Shown here piece after piece: positions 23,322-25,576 of a stretch of 25,576 nt of DNA (its first letter is position 1; every line of letters begins with the position of its first letter). This DNA comes from a virus. The stretch is from the IMG/VR virus record IMGVR_UViG_3300028654_000065, positions 1-25,576 of that record, one strand, 5' to 3'. The notes under the pieces are model-generated. The model was not told where the DNA came from, ran no database searches, and was given only the letters and a program-made list of their open reading frames with translations. The position numbers and the translations under genes were made by a program.

Positions 23322-23333
23322 AGAGGGATTTTT

Positions 23334-24128
23334 ATGATTAAAAAAATTCTAATTTTCATCGCGACAATTTTTGCCCTGGCCGGCATCGCATACGCTTCCA
23401 ATAAACAAATGACCACGGATCTGGCTGAAATTAGCGATCTAAGGCTTACTAGTCCCGCCGGTCATATCGACATTGTTTCTGATAATGCTGGAGGATTTGG
23501 TTTTTTCACTTGGCCTACAAATGACGGAGTAGCAGGTACGCCATTGGTTACCGACGGCAATGGAAACCTTTCCTTTCAGGCTCCTGTCGCTGCCCGCGTA
23601 TGGGCCGGCCGATTTACGACCAACTCAGCAGCGTTTTGGACTGTAACGAGTACCACATATGCCGATTTCGATCAGACTACTGCGTCAACATTAAATGAAC
23701 AGTACAACCAAGGCTTTGGAACGGTATCCACCATCAGCGGTGGCACTACGATTTTACCGGGTGTTTCTATCACAGCCATTGTAGATGGAACCTTAAGAGT
23801 CGAAGCAATAGTGTCTATCGATTCATCGACCGGAGTTACTGCGAAAATTGCGGCCGGACTTCAATTGATCGAAACAAATAGCGCGACAGTTTTGGCCTAC
23901 GGAAGCGCTGGAATGACCAGTAGTAGCACGGGTGGTCTGGCTGGAAACAATAGTGCAACTATCGTTTTAGTTGGATATTTTCCGGTCACTAACGGTTCGA
24001 CATATAATTTTGTTGTTCAGGGCGGATCATCTGCACAAACACTTGCTATAAAAACTGGTGTCACCGGATTTCCAAGTTCCGGAAATGCACCTGGTTTCTT
24101 AAGTTTTGCAATGGAATATTTATTATAA
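23334..24128 (+). CDS. exported receptor-binding-type fibre protein
   Basis: A 264-residue protein with signal peptide MIKKILIFIATIFALAGIAYA (cut after AYA). Residues about 22-82 are a fibre linker (LRLTSPAGHIDIVSDNAGG, then TPLVTDGNGNLSFQAP) of the same kind as the end of the 1268-residue neighbour (SSGDVLSTDGAGNMSW). Residues from about 86 form one beta-rich globular domain (VWAGRFTTNSAAFWTVTS onward, ending SFAMEYLL). It is thus a short version of the big fibre: signal peptide, linker module and a different C-terminal head. The ATG is preceded by GAGAGGGA. The gene lies 12 bases after the large fibre. Trimer formation and binding are inferred from the layout. Confidence 0.75.
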   Translation: MIKKILIFIATIFALAGIAYASNKQMTTDLAEISDLRLTSPAGHIDIVSDNAGGFGFFTWPTNDGVAGTPLVTDGNGNLSFQAPVAARVWAGRFTTNSAAFWTVTSTTYADFDQTTASTLNEQYNQGFGTVSTISGGTTILPGVSITAIVDGTLRVEAIVSIDSSTGVTAKIAAGLQLIETNSATVLAYGSAGMTSSSTGGLAGNNSATIVLVGYFPVTNGSTYNFVVQGGSSAQTLAIKTGVTGFPSSGNAPGFLSFAMEYLL

Positions 24129-24139
24129 AGGGAGAGAAA

Positions 24140-24316
24140 ATGAAATTTATTTTGTCTACAATGATCGGTTTTTCAGTAATGGCCGCGCCGGTAAAAAAGC
24201 CTTATCCCAAGCCACATTTGGGCGTGGATCCGGTTTGCGCGAATCCTCGGTTTCCGGCCGCTCTTAAAAAGGCCCATCACTGCGACGTGAAACAAGCTAA
24301 GAAAAAAGGAGCCTAA
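24140..24316 (+). CDS. small exported basic peptide
   Basis: A 58-residue product starting at ATG 24140 with GGGAGAG upstream. MKFILSTMIGFSVMAA looks like a short signal peptide. The mature chain APVKKPYPKPHLGVDPVCAN and onward is basic, proline-rich and has two cysteines (Cys33 and Cys48) that could form a disulfide after export. It ends KQAKKKGA. It lies between the fibre genes and the tail sheath, and AAAAGGAG inside its last codons is the ribosome binding site of the sheath gene. Function unknown; small secreted factor or fibre accessory are possibilities. Confidence 0.6.
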   Translation: MKFILSTMIGFSVMAAPVKKPYPKPHLGVDPVCANPRFPAALKKAHHCDVKQAKKKGA

Positions 24317-24318
24317 GA

Positions 24319-25576
24319 ATGTTGCCTGTATCAAGACTCGTAAGAGTTGACGTTAATCTGAGCCCCCAAGCGGCGGCCCAACGAAATTTTGGCGTGCTCT
24401 TGATCATGGGCAATTCGGACGTAATCAACGGCCAAGAACGATATCGGACGTATGGTTCGATCGATGAGGTCGCGACCGATTTTGGTACCGAGGCTCCCGA
24501 GTATGAAGCTGCTTTGCTTTTTTACAGCCAGGTTCCTCAACCGAAAACTTTGATGATCGGCCGTTGGATTCAGGCGAATTCAGCAGGCCTAAATATCGGC
24601 GGAATTCTGACTCCGACTCAGCAAAGTTTGTCGAACTGGACTTCTATCACGAACGGCGGATTTACGATCACCATTGATGGCGGATCCGCTCAGCATTTGA
24701 CCGGCCTTGATTTCTCGAGTGCTCCGACATTGAATGCGGTCGCGTCGATCATCAATACCGATTTGACCGGCGCTACGATTGCCTGGGATGGCGAGAAATT
24801 CACGGTCACAAGTGAATCGACAGGCGCAAGTTCGTCCGTCAGCTATGCGACCGCACCTGGATCCGGTACTGATATTTCGTCAATGTTAAAGTTGACATCG
24901 GTCGCACACGCCGACCTCGTGCCAGGTTATGTCGCCGAAACACCGGTCGCAGCGGTTGCGATTATGGCCGATCTTACGACTCTCTGGTACGGCCTAATGT
25001 TTGCGTCCTCGGTTCAACCAACTGACGATCAAAGCATTGCAGTTTCGGCTTTCATTGAGGCTTTAGATATCAAGCGCATCTACGGCTCGACCATTATCGA
25101 TCCGAGTGTCCTTGATAGTGAGGTCACGGATGATCTCGCAAGCCGCCAAAAAGCTGCAGGCTATTTGCGGTCTTTTTGTCAATATTCGAGCACCGCCGCT
25201 TATGCGATTGCCTCATTTTTTGGCCGTGCATTCTCGGTGGATTTCTCAGGACAAAATACGACCATCAACATGATGTACAAACAAGAGCCTGGTGTGATCG
25301 GTGAGGATTTGCCGACTTCTCAAGCTGATGTTTTGCAAAACAAACGCTGTAACGTATTCGTGGATTACGTTAACGATACCGTGATTTTGCAATATGGAGT
25401 CATGAGTGGTCCTGCATATTTCGATGAAATTTTCGGACTCGATTGGTTGCAAGATGCGGTTCAAAACGCCTGCTACAATTTGCTCTATCAATCTCTAACG
25501 AAAATCCCTCAGACCGATGCGGGCGTGAATCAATTCGTCAATGCGATCAATGGAATATTTGATAGAGCAAATTGTA
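24319..25576 (+). CDS. tail sheath protein (DUF3383 type), 5' part
   Basis: The frame from ATG 24319 stays open to the window edge, giving 419 residues of a longer protein. The start MLPVSRLVRVDVNLSPQAAA with FGVLLIMGNSDVI and the segment AALLFYSQVPQPKTLMIGRW match the DUF3383 family, which encodes contractile-tail sheath proteins in several myophages. Later family-like parts are IMADLTTLWYGLMFAS and KQEPGVIGEDLPTSQADVLQ followed by NKRCNVFV. Residues around 95-180 (GGFTITIDGGSAQHLTGLDF) are a typical inserted domain. A good AAAAGGAG lies nine bases upstream. The call establishes the tail as contractile; the 3' end is outside the window. Confidence 0.85.
   Translation, partial: MLPVSRLVRVDVNLSPQAAAQRNFGVLLIMGNSDVINGQERYRTYGSIDEVATDFGTEAPEYEAALLFYSQVPQPKTLMIGRWIQANSAGLNIGGILTPTQQSLSNWTSITNGGFTITIDGGSAQHLTGLDFSSAPTLNAVASIINTDLTGATIAWDGEKFTVTSESTGASSSVSYATAPGSGTDISSMLKLTSVAHADLVPGYVAETPVAAVAIMADLTTLWYGLMFASSVQPTDDQSIAVSAFIEALDIKRIYGSTIIDPSVLDSEVTDDLASRQKAAGYLRSFCQYSSTAAYAIASFFGRAFSVDFSGQNTTINMMYKQEPGVIGEDLPTSQADVLQNKRCNVFVDYVNDTVILQYGVMSGPAYFDEIFGLDWLQDAVQNACYNLLYQSLTKIPQTDAGVNQFVNAINGIFDRANC

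Overview
This window is part of a tailed-phage genome (free phage or prophage) whose virion genes are those of a contractile-tailed (myovirus-type) phage. The evidence is a syntenic block of DUF1073-type portal, Mu gpF/SPP1 gp7-like head morphogenesis protein, DUF2213 protease, gp24-like cement protein, DUF2184-type major capsid, DUF4054-type connector, gp12-like neck terminator and a DUF3383-type tail sheath that runs off the right edge. Nearly all genes lie on the + strand, are packed with ATGA/GTGA/TTGA overlaps and carry strong AAGGAG-type ribosome binding sites. The host cannot be named from the sequence. Several products with Sec signal peptides and a CsrA homologue point to a Gram-negative host. 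Exported tail-fibre-like proteins recall the Bdellovibrio mosaic adhesive trimers, but that host link is only a suggestion.

Layout. (1) 1-3384: early genes: an HNH protein, a DUF7694-like protein, a small zinc-site protein, a coiled-coil protein, then a RecE-like PD-(D/E)XK exonuclease paired with a RecT-like annealing protein, and two small basic proteins. (2) 3385-5685: two noncoding gaps, each closed by a long inverted repeat (3390-3484 and 5424-5631) and probably encoding structured RNAs. Between them lie three small unknown proteins and a GT9 (heptosyltransferase-like) glycosyltransferase. (3) 5686-7610: a calcineurin-like phosphoesterase with a homing-endonuclease-associated repeat at its N-terminus, facing a papain-family cysteine protease with a signal peptide, the only gene on the - strand. 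(4) 7668-9519: a zinc/HNH-like protein, a RusA-type resolvase, a CsrA-like protein, the probable small terminase and a LuxR-type HTH protein. (5) 9598-19197: large terminase, portal, head maturation, capsid, connector and neck genes. (6) 19198-24316: four consecutive genes whose products all begin with Sec-type signal peptides, including a 1268-residue mosaic fibre with a beta-helix-like centre. (7) 24319 to the end: tail sheath.

How the parts work together: RecE/RecT-like and RusA proteins would recombine and resolve replicating DNA, terminases package it through the portal, and the DUF2213 protease with its acidic scaffold-like tail would shape and mature the head. The LuxR-type and CsrA-like proteins are candidate transcriptional and post-transcriptional regulators. 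The most unusual content is the exported fibre cassette inside the virion operon, the two candidate RNAs, the phage CsrA with a nearby GGA-loop hairpin, and the exported papain-like protease.
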